A stretch of 64,000 nucleotides of DNA from Povalibacter uvarum (GCF_014202975.1 NZ_JACHHZ010000001.1:620001-684000); one strand, 5' to 3'; counted from the stretch's first letter, positions 45,006-53,978 are shown. Translations and numbers: made by a program. Notes: generated by a model not told the origin, from the sequence alone.

Positions 45006-45833
45006 TCAGTCCATGCTTGCGCGCAGATCTATTAGCGCCTGGTCCGCGCCTGCGACGCGGATCAGCCCTAGCCGCGGATACTCCAGATCCAGGATGAGGC
45101 AGAGCGCCAGGGTTGTCGTGACGGCGAACCCGAATAGATGAAGCATGCTCTGTCGTGTGGCCTTGGACTGACCGAAGCCGGTGAGGAATGCTGTCACGAG
45201 CACTAGGACAATCAATGTCAAATAGATGGCGGGCGGCGGATGCTGTTCGGCGGCGAGCACACGAGTTGTGCCCGCATCGAACATGTCATTGACCGCGGGC
45301 AGCACCGCTTGCGTCAGCGGCAGTGAGGTTTCGGTGCGCACTGCCTCCTGTAGACGCGTCCACATATGCGCCTGGATCTGTGCCGCTCGGTGCGACGCCT
45401 GATTCGTCGCTTCTAGATCCGTCATTTCCCGGTGGGTAGCGATGCGTTGATCGACATAAGCACGCATCAGCGTCTGCACTTCGCTTCGGGACGGCGGCGC
45501 GAGAAGATCCAGGCGCAGCCATGCGGTACCAATGGCATTCACTTCCTCGCGGATCAGGTCGCGGCGGTGATCGAAGCGCGAAGCAGCACCTGTAAAGGTG
45601 AAAGCAATGAGCAGGCCCATGAGACCGAAGATTGCGCCATCCACTGCTCCAAGACCCTCGTTTGCGCCTTCGCCATAGCGTTGCAAGCGCCGACGACCCA
45701 GTAGCCATCCGAGCCGCGAGCAACCGCACGAGACGAGAAACAATGCGAGCGCGACCGGCAGAGCCCACCACAGGTTCACTGTTGAGGCACCGGGCAGCGG
45801 AGTACGGGAAACGTGTCGAGCATTCGAATCCAC
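45006..45833 (-). CDS. DUF4239 (bestrophin-like) membrane protein
   Basis: The 275-residue protein has a helix at about 20-42, a second at about 62-85 (GAIFGLMGLLIAFTFTGAASRFD), a helical soluble stretch of about 100 residues starting RRDLIREEVNAIGTAWLRLDLL, and two C-terminal helices (about 198-255). This arrangement and the FDHRRDLIREE..AIGTA block match the DUF4239/bestrophin-like family, whose role is unclear and which may act as channels. It is convergent with the BIG2 lipoprotein gene and unrelated to it by operon. Confidence 0.75.
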   Translation of the reverse strand: MDSNARHVSRTPLPGASTVNLWWALPVALALFLVSCGCSRLGWLLGRRRLQRYGEGANEGLGAVDGAIFGLMGLLIAFTFTGAASRFDHRRDLIREEVNAIGTAWLRLDLLAPPSRSEVQTLMRAYVDQRIATHREMTDLEATNQASHRAAQIQAHMWTRLQEAVRTETSLPLTQAVLPAVNDMFDAGTTRVLAAEQHPPPAIYLTLIVLVLVTAFLTGFGQSKATRQSMLHLFGFAVTTTLALCLILDLEYPRLGLIRVAGADQALIDLRASMD

Positions 45834-46175
45834 CGGTTTTGACGGTATGCCATCCGAGATGGAGCCAGCACCAACGTTTCGGATTGCCTACTAGGCGAAA
45901 ACCCTGATGGTGCAGCGGCGCGCGAACGTTACGCAGTCCGTAGTTGGGGCAACAACGAGGATTACCGAGTCCGCTGGCGCCCGCGATCAACGGCAAGCCT
46001 GCTGCCAAGGGATTGTTCAGCACGATCACTGCCGGCTCTTAGCCCGACACGTGATCGAGAAGGCGGTGTGTTGCCCCTTCTACGCACTGACCGTCACGGC
46101 TTGCGCGTTCAGACTTGCGTGGCGTTGAGACAATGGGCGATGTGCAGTCTTTTGGGTTACACAGGAGACCAGAGC
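45834..46175. other. Intergenic region upstream of the second sulfatase
   Basis: No gene is supported in these roughly 340 bp; short frames on both strands lack protein-like composition. The region must hold promoters for the divergent DUF4239 and sulfatase genes, but I see no clear -35/-10 pair. Confidence 0.4.
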
Positions 46176-47771
46176 ATGAAGAGAATTTTGCGAGGGGTGG
46201 CGTCCATCGGGCTGCCAGTATTCGCGGCGCTGTGCATGATAGGTATCTCCCCGGCGTCGCACGCACAGGGGAAGCCCAACATTCTGATCATCTTCGGTGA
46301 CGATGTCGGACAGACCAATCTCAGCGCGTACAGCCACGGCGTCGTAGGCTACGAGACCCCCAACATCGACCGCATTGCCAAAGAAGGCATGATGTTCACT
46401 GACTACTACGCAGAGAACAGCTGCACTGCGGGGCGTTCGACTTTCATCACTGGCCAGACTCCTAAGCGCACCGGCCTGAGCAAGGTCGGCCTGCCTGGAG
46501 CACCCGTGGGTCTGCAGGCTCGCGACATCACCATCGCCGAAGCCCTGAAGACGCTGGGTTATGCCACCGGGCAATTCGGCAAGAATCACCTGGGCGATCG
46601 CGATGAATACCTGCCAACGGCGCATGGCTTCGATGAGTTCTTCGGCAACCTGTACCACCTGAATGCCGAGGAGGAACCCGAGCGTCCCTATTGGCCCAAG
46701 GATCCGAATGATCCCTTCCGCAAGAAGTTCTCGCCGCGGGGCGTCCTGCATTCGTTTGCCGATGGCAAGATCGAAGATACAGGGGCGCTGAACAGCAAGC
46801 GCATGGAGACGATCGACGACGAGACCACTGCGGCAGCGATTGGCTTCATGCAGAAGCAGGCGCAGGCGGGCAAGCCCTTCTTCACCTGGATGAATTTCAC
46901 CCGCATGCACTTGTTCACGCATGTGCGCGAATCCATGCGCGGGCAGGCCGGCATGCCCGGCAATGAGTACGCCGACGGCATGATCGAGATGGACAACAAC
47001 GTGGGCAAGCTGCTCAAAGCAATTGACGATATGGGGATCGCCAACAACACGATTGTCGTGTTCACCACCGACAACGGTCCGAACCAGTTCAGCTGGCCAG
47101 ATGCAGCGACCACGCCGTTCCGCAGCGAGAAGGACACGAACTGGGAGGGCGCTTTCCGCGTGCCAGCGATGGTGCGCTGGCCGGGCAAGATCAAGCCAGA
47201 TGTCGTCTCAAGGGAGATCTTCTCGGGCCTGGACTGGTTTCCCACGCTGGTGGCAGCTGCGGGCGATCCTAACATCAAGGAGAAGTTGCTGAAGGGCACG
47301 TCGATCGGTTCGAAGACCGGCAAGGTGCACCTGGATGGTTACAACCAGCTTCCCCTGCTGACGGGCCAGACGAAGAAGGGTGCCCGCGAAGAGTTCTTCT
47401 ATTTCAATGATGATGCCGAACTGGTGGCCATGCGCGCTGGCAACTGGAAGGCGGTGTTCTGCGAACAGAGGGCGCCGGGCGGTATGCAAGTGTGGGCTAA
47501 CCCTTTCACCTGCCTGCGCCTGCCGAAGCTTTATAACCTGCGCATGGATCCGTATGAGCGCGCCGATGTGGTGTCCGATCAGTACTACGACTTCCAGACC
47601 AAGAATGTCTATCTGACTATCGAGGCCCAGACGAGGGCGGTAGCGTTTCTGGAGACCTTTAACCAATACCCGCCGAGCCAATTGCCGGCCGAGTTCGGTA
47701 TCAATGCTGTTCAACAAAAGATCAATGAAGGGATTGAAGAGCGCTTCAACAAGTCGCCGAACAAGAAGTGA
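46176..47771 (+). CDS. Secreted arylsulfatase (second type)
   Basis: From ATG 46176, with AGGAGA upstream, the 531-residue product has a signal peptide ending SHAQ and a sulfatase domain: LIIFGDDVG (metal aspartates), SCTAGRSTFITGQ with the formylglycine cysteine in a C-x-A-x-R variant, GKNHLGD and TTDNGPN. The variant with alanine in place of proline is accepted by formylglycine-generating enzymes. It is much shorter than the sulfatase at 29779 and belongs to a different subfamily. It lies in the island as a single-gene unit with a strong terminator. Confidence 0.9.
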   Translation: MKRILRGVASIGLPVFAALCMIGISPASHAQGKPNILIIFGDDVGQTNLSAYSHGVVGYETPNIDRIAKEGMMFTDYYAENSCTAGRSTFITGQTPKRTGLSKVGLPGAPVGLQARDITIAEALKTLGYATGQFGKNHLGDRDEYLPTAHGFDEFFGNLYHLNAEEEPERPYWPKDPNDPFRKKFSPRGVLHSFADGKIEDTGALNSKRMETIDDETTAAAIGFMQKQAQAGKPFFTWMNFTRMHLFTHVRESMRGQAGMPGNEYADGMIEMDNNVGKLLKAIDDMGIANNTIVVFTTDNGPNQFSWPDAATTPFRSEKDTNWEGAFRVPAMVRWPGKIKPDVVSREIFSGLDWFPTLVAAAGDPNIKEKLLKGTSIGSKTGKVHLDGYNQLPLLTGQTKKGAREEFFYFNDDAELVAMRAGNWKAVFCEQRAPGGMQVWANPFTCLRLPKLYNLRMDPYERADVVSDQYYDFQTKNVYLTIEAQTRAVAFLETFNQYPPSQLPAEFGINAVQQKINEGIEERFNKSPNKK

Positions 47772-47797
47772 ATGAATCAATGGAATGGCTGAGGCTT

Positions 47798-47825
47798 CAC
47801 GCGGGGTGCAGGAGCACCCCGCGTG
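47798..47825 (+). terminator. Strong hairpin after the sulfatase gene
   Basis: Perfect 12-bp arms CACGCGGGGTGC and GCACCCCGCGTG enclose an AGGA tetraloop, 27 bp after the stop codon. The stem is very GC-rich; only a short GTTAC follows rather than a T-run. Confidence 0.65.
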
Positions 47826-47903
47826 GTTACTGAACGGGCATTCCAGCGTCGATCGCTCCTGTGATTCGGCCGCGCACGTTGATGCCGTCTTGAGGGGCCA
47901 GTC

Positions 47904-48995
47904 ATGACGATCGACCGCGGGTGTCGCCTTTGCCTGCCGGCCATGATCGTTTTCAGCATGGCCGCCGATGCGCAATCCCCACCGAGCAATACATCTACTC
48001 AGGGGCAAGCCGCCCTCGAGCAACAGCATCACTCACCGTGGCTGCTGGTTCCGTTGGTCAGCAGCACTCCGAAGCTTGGCACCTCGTTCGGAGGCATGGC
48101 CGGCTACATCATCAAGTTTGACGATCGTTCTTCGCCATCGGTTGTTGGCGTCAAGGCAACGACCTCCAACACTTCGTCGACTGTGGTGGCTGCAGGCGGA
48201 AAACTGTTCTTCCATTCCGACCGCGACCGGCTTGCATTCGGGCTCGTCGGCGGCAAGGTGACCAACGATTATCTGGATTTTCTCGGCACCGGGCAGGAAG
48301 TGCGCAGCGACGAGAATCTGCGGGCGTACTTCGTACGCTATCAGCATGAAGTGGCCGCGCATTGGTATCTGGGCGTGCAAGCCGTCTACTCGAACTATGG
48401 CGTCGAGGGCGACGACCCAACTTCTGAGATGGCTCTCGAGGAGGCTGGTCTGACGGGACTCACCTCCGCGGGTCCAGGTCTCGTTCTCGCGTACGACACG
48501 CGCGACAACGTCAACAATCCCTCTGGTGGTATGTATTGGCAGATCCACAATTTGGCTTATCGCGAAAGCCTGGGCAGCGACGACAACTACGATGCGATCA
48601 ATGCAGATTGGCGTTGGTATCTTCGCACTGGCACTCACAATGTGCTGGTCCTGCATGCCAAGGGGCGCTGGACTGATGACGCTCCGCCATCACGCGAGAG
48701 CTCCATCGAGATGCGCGGGTACACGCACGGTCAGTATCTGGGACGCAATTCGCTGACGCTGGAAACGGAGGACCGGTACATGCTTCGGCCGCGATGGGGC
48801 GTCAAGGCCTTCGGGGGCATCGCCTGTCTTTACGGCAATGGCAAATCCTGTAGCGGCGATCAGCTGTATCCAATGATCGGAGTAGGCGCTTTCTACATCC
48901 TCAAGCCAAAGGAGAACATGGTGGTGAACGCCGAGTTCGCCAAGGGTGAAGGTGACAATCAGGGACTCTATCTTCGGTTCGGCAATCGATTCTGA
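47904..48995 (+). CDS. BamA/D15-like outer-membrane barrel
   Basis: The 363-residue protein has a short signal-like N-terminus (PAMIVFSMAADAQ) and a barrel with features of the surface-antigen D15 family: LAYDTRDNVNNPSGGMYWQ at about 195-213, MRGYTHGQYLGRN near 270 and a C-terminal aromatic residue (LRFGNRF). There are no POTRA domains, so it is not a BamA assembly factor; such POTRA-less barrels include patatin-associated and orphan forms. It follows the sulfatase gene on the same strand after a terminator and may aid export or uptake of sulfated compounds, which is only a guess. Confidence 0.75.
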   Translation: MTIDRGCRLCLPAMIVFSMAADAQSPPSNTSTQGQAALEQQHHSPWLLVPLVSSTPKLGTSFGGMAGYIIKFDDRSSPSVVGVKATTSNTSSTVVAAGGKLFFHSDRDRLAFGLVGGKVTNDYLDFLGTGQEVRSDENLRAYFVRYQHEVAAHWYLGVQAVYSNYGVEGDDPTSEMALEEAGLTGLTSAGPGLVLAYDTRDNVNNPSGGMYWQIHNLAYRESLGSDDNYDAINADWRWYLRTGTHNVLVLHAKGRWTDDAPPSRESSIEMRGYTHGQYLGRNSLTLETEDRYMLRPRWGVKAFGGIACLYGNGKSCSGDQLYPMIGVGAFYILKPKENMVVNAEFAKGEGDNQGLYLRFGNRF

Positions 48996-48998
48996 TGC

Positions 48999-49026
48999 GG
49001 ATAACTCGCGCATCGACGTCAGCGCC
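48999..49026 (+). repeat. Relic of a BIG2 repeat
   Basis: Just after the BamA-like gene a stretch encoding DNSRIDVSA almost repeats 43436-43463 in the BIG2 lipoprotein gene (DNSHIDVSA), with one mismatch visible over about 27 bp. It is out of any gene here and looks like a fragment left by recombination or deletion. Confidence 0.45.
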
Positions 49027-49027
49027 C

Positions 49028-49050
49028 ATGCAGGCAGATTTTTCCTGCAT
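49028..49050 (+). terminator. Hairpin after the BamA-like gene
   Basis: Arms ATGCAGG and CCTGCAT surround a 9-nt loop rich in T, 33 bp after the BamA-like stop. It may terminate that transcript; the T-run lies in the loop rather than after the stem. Confidence 0.35.
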
Positions 49051-49146
49051 CGTGTACTACCTACTTACGGGAATGCGTTCTGCCCATAGACCAGAGGAGG
49101 TCTGATTACTCATCACTCTGGGAGATGCAATGTCCGGCGGCAAAGA

Positions 49147-49720
49147 ATGTTGCTTGCCGTATCCCGTCCGGTTCTTCGCGATGCGGCCAACAACATACGG
49201 TGGCGTAGAAATCACAAGAACAGGCGCGGCCTGAGGTTCCTTCTCCTGATCATGGTGACGAGCGCGCTGGGGCGCGCAGAGTTCCTGCGGTCGACGCTAA
49301 GAGCGACGAGTATCGGGTCACTGTATTTCCGTCCTATGCGATGACGGAAGACAAGAAGTGGGGTCGACATCGGGGTATCTCGGGTACGTCGACAATAACG
49401 ACCGGGAATACGACATCACCTATCTCGGTGCCGGAACCATTTGGAGATTCGCGAAGACGTGGGGGCATGGGGCGTTGTGATCAACGTCCGCACGGACAAT
49501 GAAGACTCGCCCGATATCAACGAGTATCGACCTCTTTTGGGTCTCAAGAACTACTTCACTCGCATGCAACGCCTGAGGTTCTGCAATTTCGCGCGCACGG
49601 CGGGGAGAGTTTCGAGTGGACGGACAACATCTGGCGGAGCAACTTCAAGGTAGCGCGCCAGCATGGTTTGGTCGCAGCGGCTCGATTTCGATCATGGCGG
49701 TGAGTAGCACTGCTCGCGTC
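49147..49720 (+). pseudogene. Decayed outer-membrane/exported protein gene
   Basis: Pieces of one protein appear in shifting frames: a signal-like RFLLLIMVTSALGRAE, then DAKSDEYRVTVFPSYAMTED, then GYLGYVDNNDREYDITYLGAG, then NVRTDNEDSPDINEYRPLLG and LKNYF. The order and beta-strand-like composition suggest an outer-membrane protein with several frameshifts. I cannot name the family. Beyond about 49720 up to the radC-like gene no coding signal is seen. Confidence 0.6.
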
Positions 49721-50544
49721 GAATGATCCACTCCCAGAGTGGGATACCGATTCTGAGTCCAGAGGCCGTTGCTCCGTCTAGTCGCCTGGAAGCCGGCCGC
49801 GTAAGCGGGAGGCGGCTTAGCCTGTACTTGGATAGCGTGTCACGTCGTTCTCGCGGTCAAGGCCTGCGCGCGGCTATGCCGTGCTCGCAAGCGCGCTACG
49901 CGCGGCCCTGACCGCTCCGCTGCGCCGTGAGGAGGGACCTCCGACAGGCAATCCCGCCTGGAGAAGGAGATCCGCCATGAATACTTCCAAGCGCAGCGTT
50001 CACAGTTTGAATGTCCGTTCGCACAGCGGTGCCATGTCGGTGGGCGAGGCGCGTTACAGCACCGTGTTCAAGACGGGCGTTGGTGAATGCCAGGCGAGTG
50101 TGAGCGACGATGAGGTGGTTGCGGCAGCGCTGCGCATTCTGTCGGCTCGCGTGCTCCAGTCTGGCGCGCTGTCGAACCCGAGGGCAACGCGCGAGTATCT
50201 CGCGGTCCGGTTTGGCGGCATGGAGCACGAAGTCTTCTCTTGTCTGTATCTCGACAACCGCAATCGGGTGCTGTGCTGTCAGGAGCTGTTCCGAGGCACG
50301 ATCGATGGGGCGAGCGTCCATCCTCGCGAGGTCGTGAAGGAGGCGCTAGCGCACAACGCGGCGGCGGTGATCCTGGTGCACAACCATCCGTCGGGAGCTG
50401 CCGAACCCTGCCAGGCGGACGAGCTGCTGACGCGTCGCTTGAAGCAGGCGCTGGCCTTGGTGGACATCCGGGTGCTCGATCGTAAGCTCCCCCGCCTCGG
50501 ACACAGCTGAATAGTAGACTCTTCCGGCGAACCGGGAGAGTGTC

Positions 50545-50811
50545 ATGAGGAAATCGAGGTTCACGGAATCGCAGATCGTCGCGATCTTGAGAGAAGGGGA
50601 AGCAGGCGTTTCGATCGATGAACTGACGCGCAAGCACAAGATCAGTCGAGCGACCTACTTCAACTGGCGCGGCAAGTATGGCGGCGTGTCGGTGTCGGAG
50701 CTGAAGCGGATGAAAGAACTCGAAGCCGAGAACGCGAAGCTCAAACGCATGTACGCAGATCTGGCGCTCGAGAACACAGCGATCAAGGACGTACTGAGCC
50801 GAAAACTGTAG
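50545..50811 (+). CDS. IS3-family transposase OrfA
   Basis: The 88-residue protein begins RKSRFTESQIVAILREGE and has a helix-turn-helix (KHKISRATYFNWRGKYGG) followed by a leucine-zipper helix (LEAENAKLKRMYADLALE), as in IS407-group OrfA. It binds the IS ends and regulates OrfB. At its end the codons CGA AAA CTG TAG contain an A AAA C run where a -1 slip enters the orfB frame and would make the OrfAB fusion. Confidence 0.92.
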   Translation: MRKSRFTESQIVAILREGEAGVSIDELTRKHKISRATYFNWRGKYGGVSVSELKRMKELEAENAKLKRMYADLALENTAIKDVLSRKL

Positions 50812-50840
50812 GGCCGTCCGGGAAGCGGCAGGTAGCCGAA

Positions 50841-51611
50841 GTGCTCGTGAAGGAACACGGGTTGTCGATCGGCCAGGCCTGCAAGGCGACCAGGCTATCG
50901 CGGACGGCGTGGTACCGAAGGCCGCGATCGTGCATGGAGCGCGATCGAGGGGTGATCGAGGTGCTCAATGAACTGGTAGCGCGTCGGCCACGTTGGGGCT
51001 TTTGGAAGCTCTACGATCGCTCGCGCCTGGATGGGCATGTGATCAATCACAAGCGACTGCATCGGGTGTACTGCGCGCTGAAGCTGAATCTGCCGCGGCG
51101 GACGAAGCGACGGCTACCCACGCGTCTTCGCCAGCCGTTGCTGGCACCCCTGCGATTGAATGAGATCTGGGCGCTCGACTTCATGGCGGACACGCTTTAC
51201 AGCGGCCGCGCCTTTCGCACCTTCAACGTCATCGATGAGGGCAATCGCGAGGTGCTGGGGATCGAAGTCGCACATTCGATCCCGAGTCTGCGCGTCATCC
51301 GCGTGATGGAGCAGCTGATCGAGTTGTACGGCAAACCGTTGGCACTGCGGCTGGACAACGGCAGCGAGCTGACATCGATTGCTTTCACCGAGTGGTGTCT
51401 GGAACGACAGATCGAGCTGCGCTTCATCCAGCCCGGTAAGCCTGATCAGAACGCCTTCATCGAGCGATTCAACAAGACCTATCGCGATGAAGTGCTCGAT
51501 GCTTATGTGTTCGAATCGATCGACCAGGTGCGTGCCATCACTGAGGACTGGCTGCGCGAGTACAACGAGGAGCGGCCGCACGACAGCCTCGGCCGAGTGC
51601 CGCCCCCCTAA
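50841..51611 (+). CDS. IS3-family transposase OrfB (DDE integrase core)
   Basis: The annotated start is GTG 50841, but the frame is open back to the end of orfA (reading KTVGPSGKRQVAEV), as expected if it is made as an OrfAB fusion by -1 frameshifting. The catalytic core shows WALDFMADT (first D), LRLDNGSELTS (second D) and the terminal E in QNAFIERFNKTYRDEV, followed by YNEERPHDSLG. All three acids are present, so the enzyme is probably active. Confidence 0.92.
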   Translation: MLVKEHGLSIGQACKATRLSRTAWYRRPRSCMERDRGVIEVLNELVARRPRWGFWKLYDRSRLDGHVINHKRLHRVYCALKLNLPRRTKRRLPTRLRQPLLAPLRLNEIWALDFMADTLYSGRAFRTFNVIDEGNREVLGIEVAHSIPSLRVIRVMEQLIELYGKPLALRLDNGSELTSIAFTEWCLERQIELRFIQPGKPDQNAFIERFNKTYRDEVLDAYVFESIDQVRAITEDWLREYNEERPHDSLGRVPPP

Positions 51612-51793
51612 CCTTCATGCCGAGGCGAGCAACGACCGGAAAGTCTACTTTGGAGTTGTGTCCTTGACGGGGGAGCTTACGCGATCACCTCATCGTAGGT
51701 GATGCGGTGGTCGAGTCCTTTGCCGAGCGCGGGCTCTTATAAGAGAGCCCCGAACCGGCCGTGGCGGTTCACGTCACGGCCGGTGATCGCAGG

Positions 51794-52138
51794 TCAGCTC
51801 GGGTCGCTATCTGCGGTTGCTCGGCGCTCGTGAAGCAATCGCAGATCCACGTCGTTGTAGACCTCCCGGAGCAATGCCAGGCCGTGTTGCAGGCAGGTGA
51901 CTTCAGGGCTGTAGAAACAGCGATCGTCACGTGCGGTCAGGGAGGTCAGGGCGCACTGCAGGAAGTCGCGTGCGTCACTGAAGCGGCCGAGCAGTTCGAC
52001 ACCGGACTGGGGTGTGGGGTCGGACTCCCGGACGGCCAGGGCGGAGACGTGGAGGGCGAAGTGGGGGTCGCATTGCGACCGCTGGGGATAATTACGTAAG
52101 CCCGGGAACCGGGCCTCGATACAATCGCGCGTAGCCAT
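51794..52138 (-). CDS. Hypothetical protein in the mobilisation region
   Basis: A 114-residue frame starts at ATG 52138 with AGAGGT about 6 nt upstream. Composition is protein-like, with a helical C-terminal stretch (LQHGLALLREVYNDVDLRLLHE). I recognise no domain. It is divergent from mobC and lies next to the split radC-like gene; small genes of this sort are common on mobilisable elements. The plus strand also has an open frame here, but without a ribosome site. Confidence 0.5.
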   Translation of the reverse strand: MATRDCIEARFPGLRNYPQRSQCDPHFALHVSALAVRESDPTPQSGVELLGRFSDARDFLQCALTSLTARDDRCFYSPEVTCLQHGLALLREVYNDVDLRLLHERRATADSDPS

Positions 52139-52387
52139 GGTCGTACCTCTAGCTAGGTAGGGCGGTGGTTAGGCGTCCGTTGGTGTGTCAGCACCGGCGG
52201 GCGCCGCTTCGGATTTGAGAGTTCGAGACTCCTTCGCAGCAGAACAATCATCGAATCGCAGCAGTGTCGATACGTGCTGCTCCAGTCTATCTACCACATT
52301 GTACGGATGATGTGTGTTTGAGTTTCGGTCGTTTTTGTGTCGAATTGCAGGATAACTTCGCGGCGGCTGTGTGCTAACAATTGCACC

Positions 52388-52939
52388 ATGGCTTGCACAG
52401 AACTCATCGGTGCACGAGTCACGCCGCTGACCAAGGCGCGCTTCCGCGCGCTGGCTGAACAAGAGCAGGTGAGTGAGTCGGTTCTGCTGAAGCGGCTCAT
52501 CGGGATGGCACTGCACAGCGTCAATCCGGCTGAAGCCGCCGCACAGTTGGGAGCGCCTCGGCGGCTGCGAGGTGCGCGACTCACCGTTCGGCTGCATCCC
52601 GATGACCAGCTGCTTCTGATCGAACGCGCCGCAGCGCGACAGATGGCTACTGCCACTTACGTTTCAGTCCTACTCCGTGCACACCTGCGCTCCCTTGCGC
52701 CTTTGCCCAAGGAGGAGCTGAAAGCCCTCAAGCACTCGATCGCACAACTAGGGGTGCTCGGCAGAAACATGAATCAGCTCGTCCGGCTTGCTCATCAGCA
52801 AGGCAAGGTGCAGGGCATCGACAACGGAATCCTTTACGGGATCATGAAGGGGTGCGAGGGGATGCACGCCAACACGAAACGCTTGCTGAAAGCCAACGCA
52901 CGCTCCTGGGAGCTCGGGTATGAGACCGTTTCGTCTTGA
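52388..52939 (+). CDS. mobC: MobC-like relaxosome accessory protein
   Basis: From ATG 52388 the 183-residue protein has a ribbon-helix-helix-like N-terminus (RVTPLTKARFRALAEQEQVSES) and a MobC-type helical region (LKALKHSIAQLGVLGRNMNQLVRLAHQQGKV, near 115-145) diagnostic of bacterial mobilisation proteins. MobC helps the relaxase open oriT. Its 3' end overlaps the start of the relaxase gene by 20 bp, so both are made together. oriT probably lies in the roughly 250 bp upstream, which I cannot pin down. Confidence 0.88.
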   Translation: MACTELIGARVTPLTKARFRALAEQEQVSESVLLKRLIGMALHSVNPAEAAAQLGAPRRLRGARLTVRLHPDDQLLLIERAAARQMATATYVSVLLRAHLRSLAPLPKEELKALKHSIAQLGVLGRNMNQLVRLAHQQGKVQGIDNGILYGIMKGCEGMHANTKRLLKANARSWELGYETVSS

Positions 52940-53888
52940 GCAGGGTCCATCACTTCTGAACATCGTGAGCCACGGGCGTCACGGCCCAGGCACGATGCAT
53001 CTGACGCCGGCCCACATCGAGCAGATCCGGCGCACCGTCGGCTACGCGCCTGAGGTGATGGTGAAGGTGACCGGCGGTGCTGGCGGCTGCAGCCGACAGG
53101 GTGTGATTGCTCACTTCAACTACATCGACCGCAAGGGCGAGCTTGAGATAGAGACCGACGAGGGGCCGGCTCGTCTGAAGGGTGTGGGCGCGCAATTGTT
53201 CAACCGTTGGGATCTGGACCTAGAAGAGCATCGGAAGAGGGCGGACCTGTCTGCGATTCAGCGCAGGAAGCCGCCAAAGCTCGTCCATCGCCTGGTGTTC
53301 TCTATGCCAGCAGGGACGCCGCCCAAGAAGGTGCTGTCGGCGGTGAGAAGCTTCGCGCGTGAAGAGTTTGGACTTAAGCATCGGTACGCGATGGTGCTTC
53401 ACACGGACGAGCCGCATCCGCATGTGCATGTGGTTGTGAAGGCGGTGAGTGAGGAAGGCGTTCGGTTGAATATTCGGAAGGAGACGCTGCGATCGTGGCG
53501 CAATGAGTTTGCGCGACACTTGCGCGCACAGGGTGTTGAAGCGAATGCCACCGAACGGGCAGTCCGGGGTGAGAGTGGGCGAACGCTGAAGGATGGAATG
53601 TATCGGGCCATGCAGCGACGTGTGTCGACGGTGCTCAGTCGAGAAGTGCAAGACGCGACGCGACACATGCCGAAGTCGCCTGGAGAAGAGTCTCTTCTGG
53701 AGACTCGGAGGAGCGTGGAGAGTGGGTGGTGCGCGGCAGCCGGCTTGCTCGAGCGCAACGGCGACCGAATCCTGGCGGAGAGTGTTCGTCGATTTGTTGC
53801 CACCATGCAGCCGCCTCGAACAGAGCGGGGGTGGCCGACCAAGCCAGCTGAAAGAGCGCTGACCCGCGAGCAGGAGCGGACGCGTTGA
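52920..53888 (+). CDS. Relaxase/mobilisation nuclease
   Basis: The 322-residue protein overlaps mobC and carries the relaxase triad motif HTDEPHPHVHVVVKA at about residues 160-174, the metal-binding histidines. An upstream KVTGGAGGCSRQGVIAHFNYIDRKG segment (49-74) resembles motif I of VirD2/MobP-type relaxases with its candidate tyrosine. It would nick oriT and pilot the strand. It has no helicase or primase extension. No type IV secretion or coupling-protein gene is present, so transfer needs a helper. Confidence 0.87.
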   Translation: MRPFRLEQGPSLLNIVSHGRHGPGTMHLTPAHIEQIRRTVGYAPEVMVKVTGGAGGCSRQGVIAHFNYIDRKGELEIETDEGPARLKGVGAQLFNRWDLDLEEHRKRADLSAIQRRKPPKLVHRLVFSMPAGTPPKKVLSAVRSFAREEFGLKHRYAMVLHTDEPHPHVHVVVKAVSEEGVRLNIRKETLRSWRNEFARHLRAQGVEANATERAVRGESGRTLKDGMYRAMQRRVSTVLSREVQDATRHMPKSPGEESLLETRRSVESGWCAAAGLLERNGDRILAESVRRFVATMQPPRTERGWPTKPAERALTREQERTR

Positions 53889-53978
53889 TAGCGGCTGGTG
53901 ATTTCAGCTTCTGGGTGCTGGTGTGCCCCGCGTGCGGCCGTTGCTAGCGAATGGCGGCGGCCGTGTTCGGCCTCGTCA

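Larger units (their letters stand above)
50481..51681 (+). mobile_element. IS3-family insertion sequence (IS407-like), 1201 bp
   Basis: The ends are imperfect inverted repeats of about 45 bp starting CGTAAGCTCCCCCG on both sides and sharing GACACA and AGTAGACT blocks. A 4-bp direct repeat CGAT flanks the element (50477-50480 and 51682-51685), the size made by IS407-group elements. It carries two overlapping reading frames, orfA and orfB. It appears complete and the target gene is otherwise unbroken, so insertion is recent. Confidence 0.9.
49977..51742 (+). pseudogene. RadC-like JAB-domain gene split by an IS
   Basis: The start is ATG 49977 with GAAGGAGA upstream. The 5' part (49977-50480) encodes the RadC/JAB domain with EVFSCLYLDNRNRVL and the metal motif HNHPSG. 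An IS then interrupts the gene. The 3' part (51686-51742) resumes in frame as HLIVGDAVVESFAERGLL and stop. Removing the IS and one CGAT copy restores a 186-codon gene with the junction VLD-HLIVGD, which is the normal RadC sequence. Such short radC-like genes are common cargo of plasmids and islands; their role is unclear. As it stands the product would end with a few IS-encoded residues (KLPRLGHS). Confidence 0.88.

Noticed and set aside
51761-52099. 112-residue plus-strand frame opposite the hypothetical gene at 51794-52138
   Set aside because: It lacks a ribosome site and the minus-strand frame has one with good spacing; only the latter is annotated.
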